Source of the DNA: Pseudoalteromonas sp. A601
Lineage (GTDB): Bacteria > Pseudomonadota > Gammaproteobacteria > Enterobacterales > Alteromonadaceae
DNA: 64,000 bases
Direction: 5' to 3'
Assembly: GCF_002165575.1 (NCBI RefSeq)
Contig: NZ_MXQF01000002.1
Coordinates: 1-64,000 of the forward strand
Shown here: in pieces, positions 7,646 through 17,307 of the stretch
How the letters are laid out: each line of letters starts with the position of its first letter
Position numbering within the stretch: the first letter of the stretch is position 1
Made by a program: the position numbers and the translations under genes
The notes under the pieces: generated by a model
Told to the model about the DNA's origin: nothing
What the model saw: the letters and a program-made list of their open reading frames with translations, nothing else
Database searches by the model: none

Positions 7646-8533
7646 GTGCTAATAAAACAACAGATAAAATCTGCTCGACAAGATGTTGAAGCAACACTAA
7701 ATCGATATTTTTCGCAGCCTCTTGATACAGAAGATAGCATTAAAGAAGCCACTCATTATGGCATTTTAAATGGCGGTAAACGTATCCGTCCTTTTCTTGT
7801 TTATGCCACAGGAAAAATGCTTGGTGCAAACAAACAAGATTTAGACATCCTTGCGGCTGCAATTGAGTGCATTCATAGTTACTCATTGGTTCACGATGAC
7901 TTACCCGCAATGGATGATGATGAACTTCGCCGAGGTAGACCTACTTGCCATATAGTTTATGGTGAAGCACACGCTATTTTAGCTGGTGATGCCTTACAAA
8001 CACTAGCGTTTGATTTAATCGCGAACCATGAATTCAAAATACCTGCGAACCAACAAGTAAAAATGATTGCCGCATTAAGTAAAGCTTCAGGTATTGAAGG
8101 TATGGTAGGCGGACAAGCGTTGGATATAGCTGCCACTGATCAAGTAATTAATTTAGCTGCTCTTGAGAGAATCCATAAACTTAAAACAGGTGCATTATTA
8201 AACTGTGCAATAACGTTTGGAGCATTAAGCGCACCGAGTGTTAATGAGCAAACTCTGAAACAATTGACAATATTTGGCAATGCTATTGGCTTGGCTTTTC
8301 AGGTACAGGACGATATTCTTGATGTCGAAGGTGACACCTTCACTCTAGGAAAACCACAAGGTTCGGACATTGCAGCAAATAAAGCAACCTACCCGGCATT
8401 GCTAGGCCTTGCTGGGGCTAAACAAAAAGCACAACAACTATTAAATCAAGCACTCGAAGCTTTAGCAAAAATAGATGCAGATACTGAGCAACTAGAAAAT
8501 TTAGCCAAATATATTGTTGAACGCGATTATTAA
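7646..8533 (+). CDS. ispA: Farnesyl diphosphate synthase
   Basis: The 295-residue trans-prenyltransferase condenses DMAPP/GPP with IPP to make farnesyl-PP, the precursor of undecaprenyl and quinone side chains. The first aspartate-rich motif is at 84-92 (DDLPAMDDD) followed by ELRRGRP. The second is DDILDVEGD near residue 220. GKRIRP near 44 is the IPP-binding region. The start is a GTG at 7646, 3 bases after the xseB stop, so translation is probably coupled. Confidence 0.95.
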   Translation: MLIKQQIKSARQDVEATLNRYFSQPLDTEDSIKEATHYGILNGGKRIRPFLVYATGKMLGANKQDLDILAAAIECIHSYSLVHDDLPAMDDDELRRGRPTCHIVYGEAHAILAGDALQTLAFDLIANHEFKIPANQQVKMIAALSKASGIEGMVGGQALDIAATDQVINLAALERIHKLKTGALLNCAITFGALSAPSVNEQTLKQLTIFGNAIGLAFQVQDDILDVEGDTFTLGKPQGSDIAANKATYPALLGLAGAKQKAQQLLNQALEALAKIDADTEQLENLAKYIVERDY

Positions 8534-8637
8534 GCATAGCTCAATACCAAACAGCTAAAGACGTACAAAATAACTAATAAACCAGAGTAACATTGGGTTA
8601 TAATAACTTCTGGTTAGCGAAGGATGTATTAAAAATC

Positions 8638-10500
8638 ATGACACTTGATAGTAGCAAGTATCCATTATTAGGCTTGGTTGACGAACCAGCCCAGCTGCGT
8701 GATTTAGCGCAAGACAAACTACCTGCATTTAGCGATGAGCTACGTGATTATTTACTTAATTCAGTGTCGCAAAGTAGTGGTCATTTAGCATCAGGCCTAG
8801 GAACTGTCGAACTCACTGTAGCTTTACATTATGTCTATAATACACCTGAAGATCGATTAGTTTGGGATGTAGGCCATCAAGCCTACCCACATAAAATTCT
8901 TACCGGTCGTCGTGACCAAATGCACACAATTCGCCAAAAGGATGGCTTGCACCCTTTTCCATATCGTGATGAGAGTGCATACGACACCTTCAGTGTCGGT
9001 CATTCAAGCACTTCTATATCTGCAGCCCTTGGTATGTCTATTGCTGCGCAAAAAGAAGGCAAAGGACGCAAAACAGTAGCAGTGATTGGTGATGGCGCCA
9101 TCACAGCTGGTATGGCGTTTGAAGCTATGAATCACTTAGGTGATGTCAAATCAGATATGCTGATCATTTTAAACGACAATGAAATGTCGATTTCTGAAAA
9201 CGTGGGTGCTTTAACCAACCACTTTGCTCGCATTTTATCTGGCAGCTTTTATACCAATATCCGTGAAGGCGGTAAAAAGTTACTTTCAGGGGTCCCGCCA
9301 GTAAAAGAATTGGCCAGTCGCATGGAAGAGCATTTAAAAGGCATGGTGATCCCGGGTACTTTCTTTGAAGAGCTTGGGTTAAATTATATTGGCCCAATTG
9401 ATGGCCACGACGTCACTATGTTGGTTGATACATTACGTAATATGCGTAATTTAAAAGGGCCACAGTTACTGCATATTAAAACGCAAAAAGGTAAAGGTTA
9501 TAAGCCTGCTGAAGCTGACCCTATTGGTTACCATGGCGTACCAAAGTTTGATCCTGCCATTTCAAGCTTACCAAAATCAAAACCAGGAGCTGCAACTTTT
9601 TCAAAAGTGTTTGGTGACTGGCTTTGTGATATGGCAAGCCAAGATAGCAAGCTAATGGCAATTACCCCTGCCATGCGTGAAGGCTCCGGTATGGTGCGCT
9701 TTTCAAAAGAGCACCCTGAGCAGTACTTTGATGTCGCTATTGCAGAGCAACACGCAGTTACTTTAGCAGCTGGTTTTGCTTGTGAAGGCTTAAAACCTGT
9801 CGTTGCAATATATTCAAGCTTTTTACAACGCGCGTATGATCAGCTCATTCATGATGTGGCGCTGCAAAACTTACCGGTATTGTTTGCCATTGACCGTGCA
9901 GGAATAGTCGGCGCTGATGGCGAAACACACCAAGGTGCTTATGACTTAAGCTTTATGCGGTGTATTCCCAATATGATCATTATGGCACCTAGCGATACCA
10001 ATGAGTGTCGTCAAATGCTGTATACTGGCTATCAATGCAATCAGCCCGTTGCTGTACGCTACCCTCGTGGCAGTGCCGGTAGTAGCGAAATCACTGAGCA
10101 AATGACCTCTCTTGAAATCGGTAAAGGCCGAGTGATTAAACAAGGTAGTAAAGTTGCAATCTTATCTTTTGGTACATTACTAGAAAATGCGCACATGGCA
10201 ACTGAAAAGCTCACGGCAAGCCTTGTCGATATGCGTTTTGTTAAGCCTTTAGATACCGATTTGATTGATTCACTACTTAGCGACCACGATACCATTGTAA
10301 CCCTTGAAGATAACGCCATTGTTGGTGGCGCTGGTTCTGCAGTTAATGAGTATTTAGCTGCAGTGAAAGCAAAGGTAAGCATTTTAAACCTAGGTATTCC
10401 GGATGAATTCATTAAGCATGGCACGCAAGAGCAAATGCATGACGAAATGGGGTTAAGTCCACAAGGTATACTCAACAGTATAAAAAGCTTTATTGCTTAA
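8638..10500 (+). CDS. dxs: 1-deoxy-D-xylulose-5-phosphate synthase
   Basis: This thiamine-diphosphate enzyme makes DXP from pyruvate and glyceraldehyde-3-phosphate, the first step of the MEP isoprenoid pathway. [15 protein letters not shown] (151-165) is the ThDP/Mg motif, H49 lies in SGHLAS and [13 protein letters not shown] carries the catalytic glutamate. Starting at the ATG at 8638 gives 620 residues, the same length as the E. coli enzyme. The frame runs back to a TTG at 8593, which I reject. It lies 104 bases downstream of ispA and ends at a strong bidirectional terminator. Confidence 0.96.
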   Translation: MTLDSSKYPLLGLVDEPAQLRDLAQDKLPAFSDELRDYLLNSVSQSSGHLASGLGTVELTVALHYVYNTPEDRLVWDVGHQAYPHKILTGRRDQMHTIRQKDGLHPFPYRDESAYDTFSVGHSSTSISAALGMSIAAQKEGKGRKTVAVIGDGAITAGMAFEAMNHLGDVKSDMLIILNDNEMSISENVGALTNHFARILSGSFYTNIREGGKKLLSGVPPVKELASRMEEHLKGMVIPGTFFEELGLNYIGPIDGHDVTMLVDTLRNMRNLKGPQLLHIKTQKGKGYKPAEADPIGYHGVPKFDPAISSLPKSKPGAATFSKVFGDWLCDMASQDSKLMAITPAMREGSGMVRFSKEHPEQYFDVAIAEQHAVTLAAGFACEGLKPVVAIYSSFLQRAYDQLIHDVALQNLPVLFAIDRAGIVGADGETHQGAYDLSFMRCIPNMIIMAPSDTNECRQMLYTGYQCNQPVAVRYPRGSAGSSEITEQMTSLEIGKGRVIKQGSKVAILSFGTLLENAHMATEKLTASLVDMRFVKPLDTDLIDSLLSDHDTIVTLEDNAIVGGAGSAVNEYLAAVKAKVSILNLGIPDEFIKHGTQEQMHDEMGLSPQGILNSIKSFIA

Positions 10501-10506
10501 ACAATC

Positions 10507-10533
10507 AAAAAGGAGCTTATTAAGCTCCTTTTT
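10507..10533 (+). terminator. Bidirectional Rho-independent terminator between dxs and the GGDEF gene
   Basis: The arms AAGGAGCTTA and TAAGCTCCTT form a hairpin flanked by an A run on one side and a T run on the other. It can stop transcription from both convergent genes. Confidence 0.85.
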
Positions 10534-10534
10534 A

Positions 10535-13500
10535 CTATCGCATCCACACTTTTATATCTGCCAAGCCATTAGCTTGTAATACACTAAGTTGCTGTTCAAC
10601 ATTATTGGTTTGCTCAAATTCAAACGCATCTAATTGGTCATCAAAGATAATATTGGCAACACCATCACCACCGCGCTTTTTAACTTGGTGCAGAGCCATA
10701 TCCGCTAAATTAACAGATGTTTCCCAGCCAATCACTTGCCCACCAAGTAAAGGCAATGGGTAGAACGAAAAGCCAATCGAGGCTGTTAAGTTAATGCTTT
10801 CGCCATTAGGCAGCTTAAATGCATGTTCAGCAATGGCCTTGCAGAGCTCTGAAACATAGCTGCCTATCGCGCTTCGTTTAAAGTCACGTAGTAACAGTAA
10901 AAACTCATCACCACTCCAACGCGCTACATAATCAGACCCTTGCGTACGTGAATTTAATAATGCGGCCATTTGTTGTAAGCAGCTATCACCACCTATTGGT
11001 CCGTATGCATCATTAATTCGGCTAAAATTATCAAAGTTAATTATCAGTAGAACCAGTGATTTACCCTGAGCCTGAAGAGACTGAGAGTTACGTTGAAAAT
11101 GTTCAATATCTTTTGGCAGTTGGTCAAACAAAAAGCGTCGGCTTCTAAGCCCTGTAAGCTCATCAGAGTGACTGACAAGCTTAAGCTGTGAATTCACCTG
11201 ATTTAACTTATCATTTGCCTGACGTAGTTCACCTGTGCGTTCTGTGACTAAGCTCTCAAGTACCGCCTGTTTGCGCCGTTCTTGTTTTTTGAACACCCAA
11301 AACACTAAATAAAATAACAAGACAAAGGAACTTGTTATCAATAGTCTAAAATAAACGGTCTCATCAAAGCGTCGAGGTACCATAAAAGAATACTCTGTTC
11401 GCTGGGCATTTTGCCACCCTTCCCCTTGGCGTTTTGCTTCAAGCTGAAATAAAAATGCGCCCGGGGGTAAATTAGTATAAATAGCTTCTCTGCGAGTATT
11501 TGCATAACGCCAATCACTGTCCAAACCACTAAGGCGATAGCGGAATTCAATACTTGTTGGAGCATAATAATCTATAGCGGTGTACTTTAATGTTACATCG
11601 CGTTCATCAGTGTCTAATGCAGGACTACGCCCTAACGCTGCTGTGGCTAACTGACGTAAATTAGTTGTCAAACTTTCGACTTTAGGTTTTAACGGCTTAA
11701 CGCCAAACAACTCAATATCTTTTGGAATTTCAACCACCCCTTGAAGGCTGGGGTACCATATTGAATTTCCCTGCTCAGCTACAGCATCATGACCCAAACC
11801 AGTACAACATTGACTTGCTTTACCATCTAACTGACGATCAAATGATGAAATCACTTGCTCTACTTTTAAGCTTTCAATATCAGCACTGAACTGCTCAACA
11901 GGCATTCGGTAAACGCCTTTCATGGTGCTTACCCAAATGCGTTTGAACTTTTCGTCGTAACGTAAACTAAAAATAGAGCCATAAGGTAAGCCATCGGTAG
12001 CATCAAGTTGGCGCCAATGCCCTGCAGTACTTCGATAAAATAAGCCATCGTTTAAAGACCCTATCAAAATACCCACACCATCAATATGCAAAATACTAGT
12101 AACATAGGCACTATCTAATGATGTTTGGTCGCCTATTTTTTCAATCCCTCGATCAGTAAAGTAATAAGCGCCTTTACTCGTTCCGATTAAACCAAAATTT
12201 GCTTTATCAAGAACATAAGTAATAAATTTACTACCTAAAAAAGCATTATAGGCGAATGGCGTTATGCCACCATAACTTAACCGATACATGCCTCGACCCG
12301 TACCGATCCACAATCCTCCTTTGCTTGAATTGCTAATAGCAAACACCGGGTTATCTCTTAAAGCGCGACCAGGAACTGCAAATAAACTGTTGTTTTCATA
12401 AAAGAACACCCCTCTCCCAGTGGCTATATATAAGCGCCCACCATCAAAATGTAAATCATGAACGGCAGCTCTACCATATTGATTACTTGGGATTTTATTG
12501 ATGAAGTTTTTATCTAAATCGAAGTAACCTACACCACTGCGGTTAGCAACCCAAAGTCGTCCGTCTGGTGCTTGAGTAATAGCCATAACCGCTTCGGTCA
12601 TTTGCGATATAGCAGAATGACGCTCTATTCGTCCTTCATGAGCAAGCCAAAGTCCTTCGCTAAAACTTGCAAGCCAAATATTGTTGTCATTATCTCTATA
12701 TAAATCTGCAAACCAGATACTTTGATCTAACTGGCTCGGCTCAACCCACTGCCACTCACCTGAATTATCCCTAAATAATAGTCTGCCATAAGTCGAAATC
12801 CACAGTGCGCCATCTGAGTCACTCATGAATTTGTATACAGCAGTGCTGTTAGCATTCGGTAAAGGAAACGGTCTTAGCTCATCATCTAAATCAAGGAAGT
12901 AAGCGCCAAGCTCTGACGCCAAATAAAGATTACCCTCAAGCCAAGCTAGATCATGGATAATGGTTTGCGCTACACGCTCAGGTAATGACACTTTTGCGGT
13001 GAGCTCTAAACGCAGTTTTGCAAAGTCAGATGAAGAGTTAGTTAAACGAAGCAGTTGGCGCTCATTAACGAGCCAGATGCCTTCGGGTGATAAGGCTAAT
13101 TGGCTGACAGAGCCCGCTATTTGTTTAACCGCAATCGCATTAACACTAGCTTTAAGTTGATTGTTATTGCTGCTTAGGTTGATTTGATTACGGGGAACAA
13201 AGTACAAACCATTTGCCGCAATCCAAATCCCACCGCGTGAGTCTTCTAGCACATCACGAACGGGGCCTTTAACAGTAAACTCTTGTGCAGCCATTGTTTG
13301 CGGATCTAATACTACAACGCCATTTTTAGTACCGACCCATAAATTACCATCACTATCAATAAGTAGCTTATTGATTCCATTACTAGGTAAGAAAGGACTG
13401 TTTAACGTATTGTAATTAGTAAAGGTATTTCCATCAAATCGACTCAAGCCGAACTGCGTACCTAGCCACATATAGCCTTGCTCATCTTGAACAACACTCT

Positions 13501-13621
13501 TTAAAGACTGCGAGGGTAAGCCGTTTTGAATATTCCATTGTTTTACTACATAGTCGGTAATTGACGCACTGCTTGGCATACTGCAAAACAGTAATACAAC
13601 AACCAAAAAAAATCGCATCAT
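10535..13621 (-). CDS. Periplasmic two-component-type propeller sensor with GGDEF domain (putative diguanylate cyclase)
   Basis: This protein of about 1,028 residues has a signal peptide, then two beta-propellers built of Reg_prop repeats (recurrent LWVGTxxGL-like blocks, about 25-620), a Y_Y_Y immunoglobulin-like domain (about 655-745), one membrane helix (about 755-776), a coiled coil and a GGDEF domain. The active-site motif is SGDEF (903-907) and HSDELTGLRSRR opens the domain, so c-di-GMP synthesis is plausible. The inhibitory RxxD site is absent: QGSD stands at the expected place. The ligand is unknown; related propeller sensors often detect glycans. I start at the ATG at 13619-13621 (ATG at 13618 also possible) rather than the upstream TTG; GAGG lies 10 bases before. 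Confidence 0.85.
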   Translation of the reverse strand: MMRFFLVVVLLFCSMPSSASITDYVVKQWNIQNGLPSQSLKSVVQDEQGYMWLGTQFGLSRFDGNTFTNYNTLNSPFLPSNGINKLLIDSDGNLWVGTKNGVVVLDPQTMAAQEFTVKGPVRDVLEDSRGGIWIAANGLYFVPRNQINLSSNNNQLKASVNAIAVKQIAGSVSQLALSPEGIWLVNERQLLRLTNSSSDFAKLRLELTAKVSLPERVAQTIIHDLAWLEGNLYLASELGAYFLDLDDELRPFPLPNANSTAVYKFMSDSDGALWISTYGRLLFRDNSGEWQWVEPSQLDQSIWFADLYRDNDNNIWLASFSEGLWLAHEGRIERHSAISQMTEAVMAITQAPDGRLWVANRSGVGYFDLDKNFINKIPSNQYGRAAVHDLHFDGGRLYIATGRGVFFYENNSLFAVPGRALRDNPVFAISNSSKGGLWIGTGRGMYRLSYGGITPFAYNAFLGSKFITYVLDKANFGLIGTSKGAYYFTDRGIEKIGDQTSLDSAYVTSILHIDGVGILIGSLNDGLFYRSTAGHWRQLDATDGLPYGSIFSLRYDEKFKRIWVSTMKGVYRMPVEQFSADIESLKVEQVISSFDRQLDGKASQCCTGLGHDAVAEQGNSIWYPSLQGVVEIPKDIELFGVKPLKPKVESLTTNLRQLATAALGRSPALDTDERDVTLKYTAIDYYAPTSIEFRYRLSGLDSDWRYANTRREAIYTNLPPGAFLFQLEAKRQGEGWQNAQRTEYSFMVPRRFDETVYFRLLITSSFVLLFYLVFWVFKKQERRKQAVLESLVTERTGELRQANDKLNQVNSQLKLVSHSDELTGLRSRRFLFDQLPKDIEHFQRNSQSLQAQGKSLVLLIINFDNFSRINDAYGPIGGDSCLQQMAALLNSRTQGSDYVARWSGDEFLLLLRDFKRSAIGSYVSELCKAIAEHAFKLPNGESINLTASIGFSFYPLPLLGGQVIGWETSVNLADMALHQVKKRGGDGVANIIFDDQLDAFEFEQTNNVEQQLSVLQANGLADIKVWMR

Positions 13622-13651
13622 AACGTCAATACCTCGTTGCAAAAACTAGGG

Positions 13652-14137
13652 TTAAAGGGGTAGGTAGCCTATTTTTAAAAGTGCTTGCACGCAAATTAAC
13701 GAAAATATACCCGCTAAAACATCATCGGCCATTATACCAACACCACCATGCATTTTTTTATCTAGAATACGAATAGGACCTGGCTTGGCGATATCAAAAA
13801 AGCGGAACAATAAAAAACCAACAAGTAGAGATTGCCAGCTTAGTGCTGCCCCTATCATAGTAATATAAAACCCGGCGACTTCATCCCAAACAATAGCTGG
13901 ATGATCATGAACGCCTAAATCGTCAGCCGTTTTGCCACAAGCCCAAATACCGAACACACTGATCACTATAGCAAAAACTACCTGTAACCAAAGTGGATAG
14001 TGCATGGTCATAAAAATAAACGGCAGGGCTGCAAAGGTGCCAAATGTACCAGGAGCTTTAGGTGCTAGTCCTAAACCAAAGCCCAAACCAAAAAATTGAT
14101 GTGGGCGCTTTAAATTAAATTTTGCAGGGTTACTCAA
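13652..14137 (-). CDS. pgpA: Phosphatidylglycerophosphatase A
   Basis: The 161-residue membrane phosphatase converts phosphatidylglycerophosphate to phosphatidylglycerol. Family motifs are GLAPKAPGTFGT (about 25-36) and GIMADDVLAG near 140, with conserved acidic residues and several membrane helices. The start is a TTG that overlaps the thiL stop (TTGA, 4 bases), indicating translational coupling. It is the last gene of the rib-nusB-thiL operon, the usual place of pgpA in gammaproteobacteria. Confidence 0.93.
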   Translation of the reverse strand: MSNPAKFNLKRPHQFFGLGFGLGLAPKAPGTFGTFAALPFIFMTMHYPLWLQVVFAIVISVFGIWACGKTADDLGVHDHPAIVWDEVAGFYITMIGAALSWQSLLVGFLLFRFFDIAKPGPIRILDKKMHGGVGIMADDVLAGIFSLICVQALLKIGYLPL

Positions 14138-15108
14138 ACCGGCTCCTTGGAGAAGTGTTCAAAGCCTGTTTCTTGATATTCAAGCTTTTCACCATCAAGC
14201 ATCAGCTCGATGTGCCCTTCACCACTTTTAATTTGGCCAATACAGCTTGCTTCAATTCCATATTGGCGCAGTTTTAATTCCAACATACTTTTATTGTTAT
14301 CAGGAACGGTGAACAAGAGTTCATAGTCGTCACCATAATTTAAGATAAAAGGTAGTTGCTGTGTTTTATTTAGCGTATCACGCATTGCGTCTGAGGTCGG
14401 CACTTTATCCACGTTGATATGTGCGCTTACTTGAGACATTGCTAAGATATGACCTAAATCAGCCATAAGGCCATCTGAGATATCAATAGCAGCTGAAGCA
14501 GCTCCTCTTAAGACTTGCCCTGCTGCAACTCGTGGAGTCGGGTAGTCAAAGCGTTGATTGATATAGCGAAGGTGCTCTGGAGCAACATCAATGCCTTGCT
14601 TACGCGCTTCAATGGCTAGCCCCGCGTCTCCCAAGGGACCGGTAACATAAATCCAATCACCGACCTTTGCGCCGCCGCGTCTTAATGCGGTACCTTGTGG
14701 TATGGTGCCCTTTGCACAAATAGTGATTGATAGTGGACCTTGAGTGGTATCACCACCAATTATTTGTACATTAAAATATTCGGCAATTTCATGCATGCCT
14801 TCGGTGAACTCTTCGAGCCATTCAACATCAATATTAGGTAATGTTAGTGCAACAGATACCCAAGTAGGCTCAGCGCCCATTGCAGCTAAATCACTTAAGT
14901 TGACCGCTAAAACGCGATGCCCTAAAGCTCGGGGAGAAATATCATCAAAAAAGTGTACGCCACTCACTAAGGTATCAGTGGTTACTGCCAACTGGCAGTT
15001 CTCAGGGACAGTTACTAAAGCGCAGTCATCGCCAATTCCAAGGTTTACATCACGACGTGTAATGCCACGACCTTTAAAGTAGCGGTTAATTAATTCAAAT
15101 TCCTTCAT
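14134..15108 (-). CDS. thiL: Thiamine-monophosphate kinase
   Basis: The 324-residue kinase makes thiamine diphosphate, the cofactor used by Dxs and others. The PurM/ThiL fold is shown by GIGDDCA near 26 and TTDTLVSGVHF near 44, with DISDGLMADLG (ATP and Mg site) near 210. I start at the ATG at 15106-15108, 2 codons inside a TTG-initiated frame. No Shine-Dalgarno sequence is evident, because the region immediately upstream is the T run of the terminator hairpin that follows nusB. Confidence 0.94.
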   Translation of the reverse strand: MKEFELINRYFKGRGITRRDVNLGIGDDCALVTVPENCQLAVTTDTLVSGVHFFDDISPRALGHRVLAVNLSDLAAMGAEPTWVSVALTLPNIDVEWLEEFTEGMHEIAEYFNVQIIGGDTTQGPLSITICAKGTIPQGTALRRGGAKVGDWIYVTGPLGDAGLAIEARKQGIDVAPEHLRYINQRFDYPTPRVAAGQVLRGAASAAIDISDGLMADLGHILAMSQVSAHINVDKVPTSDAMRDTLNKTQQLPFILNYGDDYELLFTVPDNNKSMLELKLRQYGIEASCIGQIKSGEGHIELMLDGEKLEYQETGFEHFSKEPV

Positions 15109-15112
15109 ACAC

Positions 15113-15140
15113 AAAAAAGCCGGCCTATGCCGGCTCTCCT
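15113..15140 (-). terminator. Terminator-like hairpin between nusB and thiL
   Basis: On the minus strand the arms AGCCGG and CCGGCT (15130-15135 and 15118-15123) with a 6-base loop are followed by a run of six T. The T run ends just 4 bases before the thiL ATG. It would reduce read-through from nusB into thiL-pgpA. A T run also exists on the other strand. Confidence 0.75.
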
Positions 15141-15153
15141 TTTTGCAGTAAGA

Positions 15154-15564
15154 TTACTTACGTAATTGCTTAACTGCTTTATCTAATACACCATTGACAA
15201 ACTTATGGCTGTCTTCTGCGCCAAAAATTTTAGCAAGCTCAATACCTTCATTGATTGCTACTTTGTATGGTACATCTTCGCGGAATTTTAGCTCATAAGC
15301 GCTCAGACGTAAGATCGCCTTTTCAACCATATCTAACTCATCAAATGGACGGGTAAGGTGTGGAGAAACAGCTTCGTCAAGTTGCGTTTTATTTACAGCA
15401 ACGCCACGAGCGAGGTCTTTAAAATATTCAACGTCGATTTTAGTCACGTCGTTTTCGATCAACATTTGTTGCTCGATATCGGCAATTGCATTGCCACTTA
15501 GTTGCCAAGAATAAACGGCTTGAAGTGCTAAGATACGTGCTTTACGTCTTGCTGCTGGTTTCAC
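15154..15564 (-). CDS. nusB: Transcription antitermination factor NusB
   Basis: The 136-residue all-helical protein binds boxA RNA together with S10 (NusE) in rRNA antitermination; it would act on the boxA leader at the left edge of this window. The arginine-rich N terminus [20 protein letters not shown] is typical. The start is a GTG at 15562-15564 with AAGGA about 6 bases before it. It follows ribH by 15 bases, the common ribH-nusB order, and is followed by a terminator-like hairpin. Confidence 0.94.
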   Translation of the reverse strand: MKPAARRKARILALQAVYSWQLSGNAIADIEQQMLIENDVTKIDVEYFKDLARGVAVNKTQLDEAVSPHLTRPFDELDMVEKAILRLSAYELKFREDVPYKVAINEGIELAKIFGAEDSHKFVNGVLDKAVKQLRK

Positions 15565-15579
15565 AAAAATTCCTTAAAC

Positions 15580-16044
15580 TTAAATTTTATCTAACACATT
15601 AACCATTTCAAGCGCACCTAAAGCAGCTTCGCCACCTTTGTTGCCCATTTTGGTGCCAGCGCGTTCAATCGCTTGCTCAATGCTCTCTGTGGTTAATACG
15701 CCAAATGCAACCGGGATATCATACTCAAGCGACACTTGTGCCAAGCCTTTATTTGATTCGCCAGCAACGAGGTCAAAGTGTGGTGTACCACCTCTGATCA
15801 CAACGCCTAAGGCGATGATTGCATCATACTCTTTTTTTGCTGCAACGCGTTTCGCTGCTAAAGGTAACTCAACCGCACCAGGTACATATACCACAGTGAT
15901 ATCGTCTTCTGATACACCACCAGTGCGCTTTAATTCATCAACAGCGCCTGCTAATAGGCTGCTACCAATAAAGTCATTGAAGCGTGAAATGACAATGGCA
16001 AATTTCTTGCCCGGAGCGTATTTATTACCTTCGATAATTTTCAT
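15580..16044 (-). CDS. ribH: 6,7-dimethyl-8-ribityllumazine synthase
   Basis: The 154-residue enzyme joins 5-amino-6-ribitylaminouracil to 3,4-dihydroxybutanone-4-phosphate, the penultimate step to riboflavin. Motifs are VISRFNDFI (substrate binding), [12 protein letters not shown] and [12 protein letters not shown] with its catalytic histidine. It lies between ribBA and nusB in the operon. Confidence 0.95.
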   Translation of the reverse strand: MKIIEGNKYAPGKKFAIVISRFNDFIGSSLLAGAVDELKRTGGVSEDDITVVYVPGAVELPLAAKRVAAKKEYDAIIALGVVIRGGTPHFDLVAGESNKGLAQVSLEYDIPVAFGVLTTESIEQAIERAGTKMGNKGGEAALGALEMVNVLDKI

Positions 16045-16125
16045 TCGATAACCCTAAAAATAAGTTCAAGCGATTGCGCAAAAATTGCAGCGCATCATAG
16101 CATAAAAATAAAAAAATAGCCTAGC

Positions 16126-17238
16126 TTATTGCGGCTCTACATAGTCAACCACTTCAAGGTGGAAGCCAGAAAGTGCATGGTACTTTTTCGGTCGGCTCAT
16201 CAAGCGCATTTGTTTAATACCTAAGTCAGCCAATATTTGTGATCCCACGCCAACAGTCCGCGATGTACCTTGGAATTTACGATGACTAACACTCTCACCC
16301 ACATCTTCTGCAGCAAATGCTTTTACCGTCGCTTCTAACTCTTCTGTGCACTCTTGTTTACCAAGAATAACTAACGCACCTTGGTGCTTTGCAATATAAG
16401 CCATGGCTTCTGATAAACCCCAGCTTCGGTCGGCACTACGATCTGATAATAAAACATCATTAAAGGTGCTTTGTAAGTGAACACGTACTAGCGTTGGCTC
16501 ATCGGCTTTAATTTCACCATTTAATAAAGCGTAATGGAGTTGACCATCAATTGTGTCTTTATACGTTACTAAGTCAAACTCACCATGTTGAGTCGGTAGC
16601 TTACATTTAGCAACTTGCTCAATTGTGGTTTCATTGATGTTACGGTATTCAATTAAATCAGCGATAGTACCAATTTTAATGTTGTGCTCTTTTGCGAATA
16701 TTTCTAAATCTGGACGACGCGCCATAGTGCCATCTGCATTGAGAATTTCAACAATCACCGACGATGCCTCAAGACCTGCTAAACGCGCTAAATCACAACC
16801 AGCTTCTGTATGACCAGCACGCGTTAGGACGCCGCCAGGCTGAGCCATTATTGGGAAAATATGCCCAGGTTGTACGATATCTGATGGAACTGCACCTTTT
16901 GCAATGGCAGCTTGTACTGTACGCGCACGATCAGCGGCAGAAATACCTGTCGTCACGCCTTTCGATGCTTCAATCGACATAGTGAAATTAGTAGAAAATG
17001 CAGCACCATTATTTTTAACCATTAATGGTAAATCAAGCTGCTCACAGCGTTCTTGTGTCATCGTTAAACAGATAAGGCCTCGACCATGAGTCGCCATAAA
17101 GTTAATTGCTTCAGCACTAATATGCTCAGCAGCAATAATTAAATCGCCTTCATTCTCTCTGTCTTCGTCATCCATTAAAATAACCATTTTACCGGCTTTA
17201 ATGTCATCAATAATTTCTTGTGCGCTGTGTAAATTCAT
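16126..17238 (-). CDS. ribB: 3,4-dihydroxy-2-butanone-4-phosphate synthase fused to a degenerate GTP cyclohydrolase II domain (RibBX type)
   Basis: The 370-residue fusion has an intact N-terminal RibB domain (1-200): [12 protein letters not shown] (23-34), HGRGLIC (51-57) and [13 protein letters not shown] (143-155). It makes the four-carbon unit for lumazine synthase. The C-terminal half (about 205-370) has the RibA fold but not its catalytic residues. In 251-275, where RibA binds zinc through three cysteines, there is no cysteine, and the QEGRGIGL-like motif is missing. Only RibB activity is expected, and a separate RibA must exist elsewhere. This matches the ribBX variant described in Proteobacteria. 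Confidence 0.93.
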   Translation of the reverse strand: MNLHSAQEIIDDIKAGKMVILMDDEDRENEGDLIIAAEHISAEAINFMATHGRGLICLTMTQERCEQLDLPLMVKNNGAAFSTNFTMSIEASKGVTTGISAADRARTVQAAIAKGAVPSDIVQPGHIFPIMAQPGGVLTRAGHTEAGCDLARLAGLEASSVIVEILNADGTMARRPDLEIFAKEHNIKIGTIADLIEYRNINETTIEQVAKCKLPTQHGEFDLVTYKDTIDGQLHYALLNGEIKADEPTLVRVHLQSTFNDVLLSDRSADRSWGLSEAMAYIAKHQGALVILGKQECTEELEATVKAFAAEDVGESVSHRKFQGTSRTVGVGSQILADLGIKQMRLMSRPKKYHALSGFHLEVVDYVEPQ

Positions 17239-17273
17239 AATCTACTCATAATTAAGTTGTGGAGTCTATTTAG

Positions 17274-17304
17274 CCAAACCAATTCGTATCTCGAGTTGGT
17301 TTGG
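17274..17304 (-). repeat. Inverted repeat between ribE and ribB
   Basis: The arms CCAAACCAA (17274-17282) and TTGGTTTGG (17296-17304) with a 13-base loop form a stable hairpin in the mRNA between the two cistrons. No T run follows, so it may be an RNA processing or stability element rather than a terminator. Confidence 0.5.
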
Positions 17305-17307
17305 TTA

